DNA from: Pseudolabrys sp.
GTDB taxonomy: Bacteria; Pseudomonadota; Alphaproteobacteria; Rhizobiales; Xanthobacteraceae
DNA: 60,040 nt
Reading direction: 5' to 3'
NCBI GenBank assembly: GCA_019689975.1
Contig: JADGGK010000010.1
Location: 1-60,040 of the forward strand
Below the pieces are notes generated by a model. The model had not been told where the DNA came from. It worked only from the letters and a program-made list of their open reading frames with translations, and did no database searches. Both the position numbers and the translations under genes were made by a program. Positions 26,268 to 36,176 of this stretch are shown piece after piece; within the stretch, counting starts at the first letter, position 1; every line of letters starts with the position of its first letter.

Positions 26268-26411
26268 CGGCAAGCCGCGCGAGCGGAATGCCGCACACGG
26301 GCGGGAATCGTTCGGTGGTCGCCCGCCGCGCTCCGCCCGCCGTCCCGCGGACCTGCCCGGCGCGGGAAGAACCCGCCGGGCGCGCGCAGGCCAGAACCTT
26401 GGGAGACTCGC

Positions 26412-26731
26412 ATGTCTGACATCGCCGCGGCGGTCGATCCCTTCGTCTTCCGCCTGTCGATCTTCGTGCTGGCGGTATTCGTCGGCTACTATGTCGTCTG
26501 GTCGGTCACGCCGGCGCTGCATACGCCGCTGATGTCGGAGACCAACGCGATCTCGTCGGTCATCGTGGTGGGCGCGCTCCTGGCGGTCGGCGTCGGGCTT
26601 GTCGCCGACGACAGCGGCCCCTTATGGGCGCGCGTGCTCGGCTTCTTCGCGCTTACCTTCGCCTCGATCAACATCTTCGGCGGCTTCCTGGTCACCCAGC
26701 GCATGCTCGGCATGTATCAGAAGAAAAAGAA

Positions 26732-26735
<4 letters not shown>
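26412..26735 (+). CDS. pntAB: NAD(P) transhydrogenase subunit alpha 2 (membrane)
   Basis: 107 residues with three membrane helices ('[20 protein letters not shown]', '[15 protein letters not shown]', '[20 protein letters not shown]') and a basic tail KKKK. This is the alpha-chain part of the membrane proton channel. Its stop overlaps the pntB start (ATGA). Confidence 0.95.
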
Positions 26736-28126
<1,391 letters not shown>

Positions 28127-28247
28127 GGCGCGGCGCGACGGGGTGACCGCGCCGCCGCGGGCCGTTTCCGTCTGCTTCTCGTCTTGCCCCGGTGGGAGGC
28201 ATGGGCGAACATGCATGCAGGGGGCTGCGGTCAGGAGCACCGCCGGC

Positions 28248-28277
28248 GCAGGGAACGATCCAGCAGGGAACGATCCA
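28248..28277 (+). repeat. Perfect tandem 15-base duplication upstream of livK
   Basis: GCAGGGAACGATCCA occurs twice back to back (28248-28262 and 28263-28277), ending just before the ribosome binding site of the binding-protein gene at 28301. It may be an operator pair or a recent duplication. Confidence 0.8.
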
Positions 28278-28300
28278 CAGGAGGAGGAGGAGCAGCGACA

Positions 28301-29473
28301 ATGATCAGGCTTGGGAACATCGCCACCGCCGGTTTGACGGCATTGGCGCTGGCCTTCGCGATTGGCGCGGCCGGCGCGAAGGAAAAGGTCAAGGTCGGCT
28401 TCATCGGCCCGCTCACGGGCGGCGTCTCGGCCAACGGCATCGGCGGCCGCAACTCGGCCGATCTCGCGGTCAGGCTGCGCAACGCCGACCCGAAGGCGAA
28501 ATACGAGTACGAGATGGTGGTCTACGACGACGAGTGCAAGCCGAACGTCGCCGTGCAGGTCGCGACCAAGATGGCGGCCGACAGGGACATCATTGCCGGC
28601 GCGACGCACTATTGCTCCGCGGCCGCCATCGCCACGGTGGACACCTACCACAAGTTCGGTTTTCCGGTGATCGTATGGGGCGCGGTGCTGCCCGACATTA
28701 CCTATCGCAACAAGTATCCTGAGATCCATCGCGTCAACGGCACGATGATCAACCAGAATGACGTCAACGCGGAGCTGATCTCCAAACTGGGATTCAAGAC
28801 CGTGGCCGTCATTCACGACACCACCGACTACGGCAAGGGACACAACGAATATTTCAGCAAAGCGCTCGCGCGCATCGGCAAGGCCAGGATCGTCGGCACC
28901 TTCGGCGTGACCGCCGACCAGCAGGACTTCACCGCGGAGCTCACCAAGATCAAGGCGCTCAACCCCGACGTCATCTATTTCGGCGGGCTGACGCCGATCG
29001 GCGTGCGCATCCGCCAGCAAATGGACAAGCTCGGCATCAAGGCGGTATTTGACGGTACTTCGGGCATCGTATCGGATGCGTTCATCCAGGGGCTGGGACC
29101 GCTCGCCGAAGGCACGCTCGCCTTCCGTGAGGGCGCGCCGATTGAGAAGCTCCCCGGCGGCAAGTTCTTCCTGGAAAAATATAAAGAGCAGCATTACGAG
29201 CAGCCGCCGGAAGCCTACGGCGCCTTTGCTTTCGCGGCGATGAACATGATTCTCGACTCGATCGAGAAGGTCGGCCCCGACCGGAAGAAGGTGATCGCCG
29301 ATCTCGGTAACGTGCATGACCGGGACTCGATCGTCGGCAAGATCACCTTCGACGATCACGGGCAGAACACCGTGCCGGTGATCACCAAATACGTGGTGCA
29401 GGACGGCAAGTTCGTCGAATGGGAAGACAGCGACTATGCCACCGGCAAGCGCAAGCTGCCGGGCCAGAGCTAG
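28301..29473 (+). CDS. Branched-chain amino acid-type ABC transporter substrate-binding protein (system 1)
   Basis: 390 residues with a signal peptide to about residue 26 (AIGAAGA), then 'KVKVGFIGPLTGGVSANGIG', the standard opening of type I periplasmic binding proteins of the Liv/HAAT class. 'VVYDDECKPNVAVQVATKM' and 'TVAVIHDTTDYGKGHNEYF' follow the LivJ/K pattern. The start has a very strong GGAGGAGGAGG site. It captures an amino acid or a related carboxylate in the periplasm; family members also bind amides, urea and aromatic acids. Its permeases follow after a 518-base gap. Confidence 0.92.
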   Translation: MIRLGNIATAGLTALALAFAIGAAGAKEKVKVGFIGPLTGGVSANGIGGRNSADLAVRLRNADPKAKYEYEMVVYDDECKPNVAVQVATKMAADRDIIAGATHYCSAAAIATVDTYHKFGFPVIVWGAVLPDITYRNKYPEIHRVNGTMINQNDVNAELISKLGFKTVAVIHDTTDYGKGHNEYFSKALARIGKARIVGTFGVTADQQDFTAELTKIKALNPDVIYFGGLTPIGVRIRQQMDKLGIKAVFDGTSGIVSDAFIQGLGPLAEGTLAFREGAPIEKLPGGKFFLEKYKEQHYEQPPEAYGAFAFAAMNMILDSIEKVGPDRKKVIADLGNVHDRDSIVGKITFDDHGQNTVPVITKYVVQDGKFVEWEDSDYATGKRKLPGQS

Positions 29474-29504
29474 GATCAGACGGCGATCGGAGTGAGCCGG
29501 CGCC

Positions 29505-29590
29505 GCCATGGCGAGGAGCCCCGCATAAGGCGACGAAGCAATCCGGGAGCAGATCAATACCGGATTGCTTCGCTCGGCTCGCAATGACGG
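29505..29590. repeat. Palindromic intergenic repeat, copy C
   Basis: One half has GAGGAGCCCCGC and GCGACGAAGCAATCCGG; the other returns as CCGGATTGCTTCGCTCGGC and TCGCAATGACGG. This is the cleanest inverted pair among the copies and lies inside the split Liv operon. Confidence 0.75.
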
Positions 29591-29948
29591 ACCCTTCTGG
29601 ATCGTTTCGCTGCGCCCGCAATGCACCCGCTCAACGCCCGCGCTCATGGGTCGGTATCGACGAGGTCCGCTTTAGGATCCGCCGCGGCCCGCGCATCGAG
29701 AACTCGCGTGAACCTCGCCCTGACCGTCCCCTGTCCGCCCGCACGGAGGACCGGCGATAGCAATGCAGGGCGCGCGCAACAAGGCGGGAAGGCGGCGCCG
29801 TATCCTCGGTCGGCGGTCCCGGAAACGGAGCCGGGATGGCGACGTCCGGTGACCGGCTCGGCGGCGCCGGTCTTGCGCTGGTCAAGCCAGGAACCTGTGC
29901 CGGGCGTGCGCAGCTTGCGATGCGGCATCGGGTACGGGAAAAAGGGCG

Positions 29949-29974
29949 CGGATCCCGTCCTGAGGCGGGATCCG
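29949..29974 (+). promoter_or_regulatory. Hairpin just upstream of livH (system 1)
   Basis: CGGATCCCG (29949-29957) and CGGGATCCG (29966-29974) are perfect 9-base arms with an 8-base loop, ending 17 bases before the livH ATG. It could protect or process the downstream message, or hinder ribosome loading. Confidence 0.5.
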
Positions 29975-29991
29975 TTGCGACGGCGAACACC

Positions 29992-30912
29992 ATGGATATC
30001 GGCCTCTTCGCCCAATATGTCATGAACGGGCTCATGCTCGGCATGATGTATGCGCTGGTCGCGGTCGGCTTCACGCTTTTCTTCGGCGTGCTCGACGTGA
30101 TCAAGTTCTCGCACGGCGACGTGCTCACCGTCGGCGCCTTCACGGCGCTCGCCACATTCGTGGGTCTGAGCCGGCTTGGGCTCGAATCGCAGTGGTTCGA
30201 CCTCGCCGTCATGCTCGGCGCGGCGACGCTGGCCATGGCTCTGCTCGGCATGCTGATCGCGCGCGTCCTCGTGCTGCCCCTGCGCGGCGCACCGCCGCTC
30301 AACACGCTGCTGATCACCTTGATGCTCGGAACGGTGCTGCGCGAGAGCGTGCGGCTGTTCTACCCGCAGGGTGCCAATCCCAAACCCTTTCCGGCATTGT
30401 TGCCCCGCGGTTCGGTCAATCTCGGCGATTTTCACCTGCGCTTCGACAACGTGATGATGCTCGCGGCGGGCGTCGCGGCGATCGCCGCGCTGCAATACCT
30501 GCTCCACCGCACCAAGCTCGGGCTCGCCATCCGCGCGGTGGCGCAGGACGAGGAGACCGCGCGCACCATGGGCATCAACTTCACCGCCATCGTCCTCGTC
30601 ACTTTCGCCATCGGCTCAGCGCTCGCGGCGTTCGCGGGCGTCATGAACGGACTGTACTATAATGAAATAAACTTCGGCATCGGCCTCTATCTCGGCGTCA
30701 TCGGCTTCTCCGCCGCCATCATCGGCGGGCTCGGCAGCATCTACGGCGCAATTCTGGGCGGCTTCCTCTTTGCCGCGTTGCAGACGGTCGGCACGGTGCT
30801 GCTGCCCTTCGCCAGTGCGTACAAGGACGTGTTCGCCTTCGCGGTCGTCATCGCACTGATGGCATGGCGGCCGACCGGTCTCATCCGCGAGAAGATCAGC
30901 GAGCGCGTGTGA
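29992..30912 (+). CDS. livH: Branched-chain amino acid-type ABC permease LivH (system 1)
   Basis: 306 residues from the ATG at 29992, giving the usual LivH start 'MDIGLFAQYVMNGLMLGMMY'. About eight membrane helices are visible, with 'LDVIKFSHGDVLTVGAF' and 'AIIGGLGSIYGAILGGFLFA' as family landmarks. The coupling region 'KLGLAIRAVAQDEETARTMG' contacts the ATPases. Its stop overlaps the start of livM by one base. The symbol follows the family; amino-acid specificity is unproven. Confidence 0.92.
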   Translation: MDIGLFAQYVMNGLMLGMMYALVAVGFTLFFGVLDVIKFSHGDVLTVGAFTALATFVGLSRLGLESQWFDLAVMLGAATLAMALLGMLIARVLVLPLRGAPPLNTLLITLMLGTVLRESVRLFYPQGANPKPFPALLPRGSVNLGDFHLRFDNVMMLAAGVAAIAALQYLLHRTKLGLAIRAVAQDEETARTMGINFTAIVLVTFAIGSALAAFAGVMNGLYYNEINFGIGLYLGVIGFSAAIIGGLGSIYGAILGGFLFAALQTVGTVLLPFASAYKDVFAFAVVIALMAWRPTGLIREKISERV

Positions 30913-32072
30913 TGGTGGCAGCCGACGAGAAGCGCGCGGATCTTCGGCCGGCGCTCGCCGCGCTCGGCGCGGCGGACGCCTATCTGATCGCGCTGCTCGC
31001 GGTCGAGAGTACGGCCGCCGTCCTCGCGCTGCTGATTGCCGGCGTCGCGGCCGTCATCGTCGCCGCCCGCTTCGGTCTCGTCGGACGTGTCGCCCGTGCG
31101 TTCGCGGCCCATGAAGACACGCTCGGCCTGTTCGCCGTCGCCGCGCTGCTCGTCGTCGCCGCGGTCTTCCATTCCGACCATTTCGTGCTGTTGCTTCTGG
31201 TGACGGTGCTGCTCTATTCGACCGCGGCTCTCGGATTGAACGTGCAGTTCGGCTATGCCGGCGTGCTGAATTTTGCCGGCGCGTCGTTCTTCGGCATTGG
31301 CGCCTATGCCGCCGCGGTGCTCAACACCTTCACCGCCGTCCCGCATCTCGTCGTGCTGGCCATCGGCGGGCTCGCGTCGGCATTGATCGGTTGCCTGCTG
31401 CTGCTTCCGGTCCTGCGGACGCGCGGCCACTATGCCGCCGTCGTGACCATCGCCTTCGCGCTGCTGTTCAAGACGTTCCTCGAAGTCAACGACGTCCTCG
31501 GCGGCCCGCAGGGGATGCCGGTGCCGGGCATGGCGCTCCTCGGCTGGTCGTTCAATGACAACATCGAAATCGGCGGAATCCGGCTCTCCTTCTACATGAG
31601 TTATCTGGTTGCCAGCCTCCTGCTCCTGGTCGCCGCCTTCATCGTCGTGAGGCGCCTCGAGCGTTCCTGGATCGGGCTCAATTTCGATGCCCTGCGGCTC
31701 GACGAAACCGCCGCGAGCTGCTTCGGCCTCGATATCGCGCGCTGGCAGATTACCGCCTTCCTGATCGGCAATTTCATCATCGGGCTCGCCGGCGCCTTGT
31801 TCGGTATGGTCGGCGGTTTCGTCGCGCCCAACAACTATACCTTCGCGGATTCGCTCATTCTCGTCTCGATTTTGCTGCTCGGCGGCATCGGCAATCCGTG
31901 GGGATTGATCGTGGCCACCTTCATCGTGGTGGTGGTGCCGGAAAAGCTGCAGGGAATCCAGGAATACCGTTTCCTGCTCTACGCGCTCATGGTGATCGTC
32001 GTACTGCTTTTTCGTCCCCAAGGCCTGCTGCCGCGGCCGGTGCGGCACTATTTCCCGGGCCGGAAGCCATGA
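30912..32072 (+). CDS. livM: Branched-chain amino acid-type ABC permease LivM (system 1)
   Basis: 386 residues. The core LivM domain runs from about residue 100 ('LNVQFGYAGVLNFAGASFFG', 'IGNPWGLIVATFIVVVVPE'). Ahead of it is an extra segment of roughly 90 residues with two hydrophobic stretches ('LIALLAVESTAAVLALLIAG', 'LGLFAVAALLVVAAVFH'), so the protein is longer than the partner permease of system 2 (340 residues). The ATG overlaps the livH stop and the livG start overlaps its stop (ATGA). Confidence 0.92.
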   Translation: MVAADEKRADLRPALAALGAADAYLIALLAVESTAAVLALLIAGVAAVIVAARFGLVGRVARAFAAHEDTLGLFAVAALLVVAAVFHSDHFVLLLLVTVLLYSTAALGLNVQFGYAGVLNFAGASFFGIGAYAAAVLNTFTAVPHLVVLAIGGLASALIGCLLLLPVLRTRGHYAAVVTIAFALLFKTFLEVNDVLGGPQGMPVPGMALLGWSFNDNIEIGGIRLSFYMSYLVASLLLLVAAFIVVRRLERSWIGLNFDALRLDETAASCFGLDIARWQITAFLIGNFIIGLAGALFGMVGGFVAPNNYTFADSLILVSILLLGGIGNPWGLIVATFIVVVVPEKLQGIQEYRFLLYALMVIVVLLFRPQGLLPRPVRHYFPGRKP

Positions 32073-32842
32073 CGGCGCTGCTGGAAGCGCGCGGTCTCAC
32101 CAAATATTTCGGCGGCGTGCTCGCGCTCGATCACCTCGATCTCGCGGTTGCGCGTAACGAGATTGTCGGCCTCATCGGCCCGAACGGGTCCGGCAAGACG
32201 ACGTTCTTCAATGTCATCACCGGCATCTACCGCGCCGACGCCGGCCGCGCGATTTTCGACGGCCTCGACATCACCGCGGCGTCGGCGCAGGCGGTCTATC
32301 GCGCGGGCATCTCCCGCACTTTTCAGCGCTCGCGGTTGTCCCTGCCGCTGTCGATCTTCGACAACATCATGATCGGCAATCACAAGCATCTCAATCAAAG
32401 TTTATGGTTCAATTTATTCCGACGCGATGATTTCAAGCGCGAATTCGAAGCCGGCTATGCGGCGGCCCGCGAGTTGGTCGACGTGTTCGAACCGCATCTG
32501 GCCGATCGCCTATTCGAGCCGGTGGCCGGCCTGCCGATGATCGACCGCCGCCGGATCGAGATCTGCCGCGCCCTGATCAGTCGGCCCAAGCTTTTATTGC
32601 TCGACGAGCCTTCCGCCGGAATGACACATGACGAGACACGGGCCCTGATGCAGGACATCCTCTCGGTGCGGGCGCGCAACAAGGACCTCGCGATCATCAT
32701 CGTCGAACACGAGATGGGCGTCATCGAGCGGATTACCGATCGCTGTGTCGTGCTGAATTTCGGCCGCAAGATCGCCGAAGGCCCCTACCGTGCGGTGGCC
32801 GAGGATGCCGAGGTGCAGCAGGCCTATCTCGGAGCGACGTGA
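32069..32842 (+). CDS. livG: Liv-type ABC transporter ATPase LivG (system 1), atypical signature motif
   Basis: 257 residues. Walker A 'IGPNGSGKTT' (about residues 37-46), Walker B 'LLLLDEPSAGM' and the switch His in 'IIIVEHEMGVIERI' are intact. At the place of the LSGGQ signature it reads 'VAGLPMIDRRRIEICRAL', with no recognisable S-G-G-Q. The ATPase of system 2 has a similar replacement, so this looks like a subfamily trait rather than decay. It overlaps livM by four bases and livF by one. Confidence 0.92.
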   Translation: MTALLEARGLTKYFGGVLALDHLDLAVARNEIVGLIGPNGSGKTTFFNVITGIYRADAGRAIFDGLDITAASAQAVYRAGISRTFQRSRLSLPLSIFDNIMIGNHKHLNQSLWFNLFRRDDFKREFEAGYAAARELVDVFEPHLADRLFEPVAGLPMIDRRRIEICRALISRPKLLLLDEPSAGMTHDETRALMQDILSVRARNKDLAIIIVEHEMGVIERITDRCVVLNFGRKIAEGPYRAVAEDAEVQQAYLGAT

Positions 32843-33552
32843 TGGCGGGCCTGCTGCGGATCGAAAGCGTGTTCACCGCCTATGATAGGGCCGACGTCCT
32901 GCACGGGGTGTCGCTGACGGTGGAGCCCGGCAGCATCACCTGCCTGCTGGGCGCCAACGGCTCGGGCAAGACCACGCTGGTGCGTTCGATCCTGGGACTG
33001 ACGCCGCCGCGCGCCGGACGCATCATCTTCGATGGGCGCGAGATCACCGCGCTGCCGACCCACAAGATCATCGCCGCCGGGATCGCCTGCATTCCCGAAG
33101 GACGCAAGGTGTTTCCCAAGCTGACGGTGGAGGAGAACCTGCGGGTCGGCGCCTATGGCGAACGCTCGAAGGCGGCCGTCGCCGCGCGCATGGACGAGAT
33201 CATGCGCATTTTCCCGCGGCTCGCCGAGCGCCGCGCCCAGCTTGCCGGAACCATGTCGGGCGGCGAGCAGGCAATGGTATCGATCGGCCGCGGCCTCATG
33301 TGTGCGCCGAAGCTGTTGCTGATCGACGAGCCGTCGCTCGGGCTCTCGCCGCTTTTGGTCAAGGAAAACTTCAACATCATCCGGCATATCAATGCCCGCG
33401 GCATTACGATCCTCCTGGTTGAGCAGAACGTGCACCAGACGCTCGCGATCTCGCACCAGGGTTATGTATTGTCGAAGGGCAAGGTGGTTGCGGCGGGCAG
33501 CCCGGACGAGCTCAAGGACCGGGCCGAGGTACGGGAAGCCTATTTCGGCTGA
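32842..33552 (+). CDS. livF: Liv-type ABC transporter ATPase LivF (system 1)
   Basis: 236 residues. Walker A is 'LGANGSGKTT', the signature is 'MSGGEQAMVSIGRGL', Walker B is 'LLLIDEPSLGLSP', and 'ILLVEQNVHQTLAIS' carries Gln in place of the switch His, as is usual for LivF. The C-terminus 'REAYFG' is typical. The ATG at 32842 overlaps the livG stop (TGATG). Last gene of the first Liv operon. Confidence 0.94.
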   Translation: MAGLLRIESVFTAYDRADVLHGVSLTVEPGSITCLLGANGSGKTTLVRSILGLTPPRAGRIIFDGREITALPTHKIIAAGIACIPEGRKVFPKLTVEENLRVGAYGERSKAAVAARMDEIMRIFPRLAERRAQLAGTMSGGEQAMVSIGRGLMCAPKLLLIDEPSLGLSPLLVKENFNIIRHINARGITILLVEQNVHQTLAISHQGYVLSKGKVVAAGSPDELKDRAEVREAYFG

Positions 33553-33574
33553 GCGCCGCCGCGCGGCGCGGCGT

Positions 33575-33590
33575 CCCGCATGGATGCGGG
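33575..33590. terminator. Stem-loop between convergent livF and the sensor kinase
   Basis: CCCGCA (33575-33580), loop TGGA, TGCGGG (33585-33590), placed in the 54-base convergent gap. A second GC palindrome, GCCGCGCGGC, lies just before it. There is no T-run. Confidence 0.4.
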
Positions 33591-33606
33591 CGGCGTCGAA
33601 CGCCGA

Positions 33607-34680
33607 TCAGGCCGCCCCTTCCGCCGGCAGCGGCACTTCGTAATGGACGCGCACGCCTTCCGGCGCATATTTCACTCGCGTCTTGGCCTGAAGCTGGCCC
33701 GGCATCACCACTCTCAGCAAACGGGTACCGAAGCCGACGCGCGTCGGCTTCGAAACCCGCGGGCCGCCGCTCTCGACCCAGTCGAATACCAGCCGTCGCC
33801 GCGTCGAATTGACCACCCGCCAGGTGATCGCGACCCGGCCGCCATGCACGGAGAGCGCGCCGTATCGCGCCGCATTGGTGGTAAGCTCGTGCACCGCCAT
33901 GCCCAAGGAGAATGCAAGCCGCGGCGTGATCGCAATCGGCGGTCCGTCGAGAACGAGGCGTCGGGGATCGCCGTCGTCGAACGCATCAAGTTCGCTGCGC
34001 AGGATGTCGGAGAAATCGACGCTCTTGCCTTCTTCCGCAAGGAGCAGATGGGTTCGCGCGAGTGCGCCAATGCGCCCGATCAGCGCCGATTTGAACTCTT
34101 CGACGCTTCCGGCGGATCGCGCCGTCGAACTCATGATGGCTTGCACGGTGGCGAGCGTATTCTTGACGCGATGATGCAGCTCGCGCAGCAGAAGTGCCTG
34201 CTGGTTTTCGGTCCGCTTGCGCTCGCTCAGGTCGACCAGCATGTCGATGCCCCCGGTCAACCGGCCGCCGTCGTCGAATAGCGGCGTGGGATGGGGCAAT
34301 AGCGACACCCGGGTTCCGTCGGGTCGTTCCGCCTCGACTTCCATGTTGCGCACCGGCCGCCGCTCCTTGAGCGCTATCGCCATCGGCGATTCGTCATGCG
34401 GCAAAGGCTTCCCGTCCGGCGTGAAGAGCTTCCAGGCGCCGCACCATCGGGTGGCGCCAAGCGGAGGCCGGCGTCCCCACAACTGCGCGGCGGCGTCGTT
34501 GTAATAGGTGAGGCGACCGCCGGCATCGGTCGTGTATACGGCGGCCGGCAAGGCATCGAGCAGTGCGTGGATGGCCGACTTGCTCCCTGCGGCCGCAGGG
34601 CCCGCGGGGTAAGCCGCGCGCGCAGCCGGCGGCTGCGGACTTTTAGGATTATATTCAACTTGCTCGGCCGACGGCTCCAT
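33607..34680 (-). CDS. PAS-domain HWE-family sensor histidine kinase
   Basis: 357 residues from the ATG at 34680, which has GGAGA upstream; the frame extends to 34785 without similarity. A PAS domain spans about 36-150 ('LDALPAAVYTTDAGGRLTYY'). The phospho-acceptor is in 'LLLRELHHRVKNTLATVQAI' (His169/170), and 'AVHELTTNAARYGALS' with the late 'VGFGTRLLRVVMPGQL' marks the HWE/HisKA_2 ATP-binding domain. No membrane helix is seen, so it senses a cytoplasmic cue, often light or redox in this family. No response regulator is adjacent. Confidence 0.92.
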   Translation of the reverse strand: MEPSAEQVEYNPKSPQPPAARAAYPAGPAAAGSKSAIHALLDALPAAVYTTDAGGRLTYYNDAAAQLWGRRPPLGATRWCGAWKLFTPDGKPLPHDESPMAIALKERRPVRNMEVEAERPDGTRVSLLPHPTPLFDDGGRLTGGIDMLVDLSERKRTENQQALLLRELHHRVKNTLATVQAIMSSTARSAGSVEEFKSALIGRIGALARTHLLLAEEGKSVDFSDILRSELDAFDDGDPRRLVLDGPPIAITPRLAFSLGMAVHELTTNAARYGALSVHGGRVAITWRVVNSTRRRLVFDWVESGGPRVSKPTRVGFGTRLLRVVMPGQLQAKTRVKYAPEGVRVHYEVPLPAEGAA

Positions 34681-34839
34681 GGCTGTCGCGTCTCCGCAGC
34701 GCCCCTCGGGGCCCGGGCGAGAATTGATTGGTCCTCGTCTGCTCGTGCTCCCCGGCCGCCTCGTCAACGCCGAAACTCCTGCCAAGTTTCGGCCCGCCCG
34801 CGGTTTTTTTCCGATCTCCTTCCGCCGCCGCCCGGCCGG

Positions 34840-35334
34840 TCAGAGCTGGCGGTGCATGACATAGGCGTCGACCAGGCCGCGCGTGGGATGGCGGAACACG
34901 CCGGGCAGGGTGCCGACGATCGTGAAGCCGCACGAGCGCCACAGCCGCACCGCGCGCTCGTTGGAGGCGATCACGAAATTGAACTGCATGGCGGTGAAAC
35001 CGCGGCGACGCGCCTCCTCGAGGGAATGGGCGCACATCGCGCGCGCAACGCCGCGACCGGTGGCCTGCGGCGCGGTCGCATAGCCGCAATTTGCGACATG
35101 GGCGCCGCCACCCTGATGATTCGGACGCAGATAATAGGTTCCGACCACGGCGGCATCCGCGAGCGCGACGAACACGGCATGGTCGGCCGAGTGCCAATAG
35201 GCGAGCGCATCGGCGCGCGAAATGTCGCGCGGAACCGGATAGGTCTCGCCGGCCCGGAATACGGGCTCGAGGATGGCCCAGATGGCGTCGGCGTCGGCCG
35301 CTGTGGCGGGGCGGATGACGTAGCGCGGCGGCAT
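34840..35334 (-). CDS. GNAT-family N-acetyltransferase
   Basis: 164 residues covering one GNAT domain: 'RPATAADADAIWAILEPVF' (beta1-alpha1), the acetyl-CoA pyrophosphate loop 'QATGRGVARAMCAHSLEEAR' and 'ASNERAVRLWRSCGFTIVGT' at the end. Such enzymes acetylate amines on small molecules or protein N-termini; the substrate is not predictable. It stands between the sensor kinase and a secreted protein gene in the same direction. Confidence 0.9.
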   Translation of the reverse strand: MPPRYVIRPATAADADAIWAILEPVFRAGETYPVPRDISRADALAYWHSADHAVFVALADAAVVGTYYLRPNHQGGGAHVANCGYATAPQATGRGVARAMCAHSLEEARRRGFTAMQFNFVIASNERAVRLWRSCGFTIVGTLPGVFRHPTRGLVDAYVMHRQL

Positions 35335-35480
35335 GGCGGGTTGCCGGATTCCCGGATCTTACCATTGGATCATGGTCGATGCAGAGGCCGCAGCCGGCGC
35401 GGCCGCGGCATCCCCATCCAGCGGTCGGTTGCGGCGCCGCAGCTGCAAGAGCAAAGGCGCCGACCGGATCGAATAGACGC

Positions 35481-35580
35481 GGTCATTGCGAGAAGCCCCG
35501 ATGAGGCGATGACGCAATCGGAGTTGAGCCGTCAGTTCCGGTTTGCTTCGCCCCATTGTGGCGGGCTTACAATGACGAGA
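35481..35580. repeat. Palindromic intergenic repeat, copy D
   Basis: It starts with GGTCATTGCGAGAAGCCCC and GATGACGCAATCGG and returns as GGTTTGCTTCGCCCC and TTACAATGACGAG. Small extra units (CAATGCCACG, GGCAATGACGG) follow up to 35620. Confidence 0.7.
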
Positions 35581-35624
35581 CAATGCCACGCCAACAATGC
35601 CACGCTGGCAATGACGGGTCGCTA

Positions 35625-36176
35625 TCAGCGAAATTCGCGCTGGCCTTTGCGCAGCGTCACGTCGGTCAGCGTGCTGCCGAGCACCGAAATCCGCATGGAA
35701 TAGGTCGTCGGGGAGACCAGCGTCAGCGCGACATGGGCGCGCGGCAGGAACGCGCCGAAATTTGCCGTGAAATTGGCAACGTCGCCGTTGCGACTGCCCG
35801 TGACCGAGCCGGCATAACGCGTCGGCGCTCCCTCGCCGGTGCGGCTCACCTGTTCGACGCTGCCGGTGAAGCGATCGCCCTCGAACGCAACGCTGAACCG
35901 AATGTGCTTGCGCAGGCCGGCATCGCCGCTGCAGTCGATGCTGGCGGACAGATGGGTCGCATCGCTTGCGAGCCGGGCGCGGCAGCGGGTGTTCTGCGCC
36001 GACGCGAACGGTCCGTCGCGGTCGCTGCCGCCGCCGCTCCACAGTCCGGTCAACTGAACGAGCGGCGTCGCGGCGGCGGACGGTTCGGGCGGCCCGGCGA
36101 CGCAGAAGCACAGAAGAATGCCGGCGACGGCACAGCGATCCACGGCAGGAAGATCCGTCGTTCTCGCACTCCTCAA
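35625..36176 (-). CDS. Exported protein of unknown function
   Basis: 183 residues with a hydrophobic N-terminal segment ('VAGILLCFCVAGPPEPSAAA') likely to be a signal peptide. The mature part looks like a single beta-rich domain: 'LTGLWSGGGSDRDGPF', two Cys (in 'NTRCRARL' and 'SIDCSGDAGL') that may pair, and the repeated hydrophobic/polar alternation of a lipocalin-like or beta-sandwich fold. I do not recognise the family. It is followed by repeat copy D. Confidence 0.65.
   Translation of the reverse strand: MRSARTTDLPAVDRCAVAGILLCFCVAGPPEPSAAATPLVQLTGLWSGGGSDRDGPFASAQNTRCRARLASDATHLSASIDCSGDAGLRKHIRFSVAFEGDRFTGSVEQVSRTGEGAPTRYAGSVTGSRNGDVANFTANFGAFLPRAHVALTLVSPTTYSMRISVLGSTLTDVTLRKGQREFR

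Larger units (their letters stand above)
29474..29991. other. 518-base gap between livK and livH of system 1
   Basis: It contains palindromic repeat copy C (29505-29590) and a strong hairpin at 29949-29974. The livH reading frame is open back to 29836, but those residues have no resemblance to Liv permeases, so no extra gene is called. Confidence 0.5.

Noticed and set aside
29836-29991. N-terminal extension of livH
   Set aside because: The 52 extra residues are not hydrophobic and cross a strong hairpin; the ATG at 29992 gives the normal LivH N-terminus.
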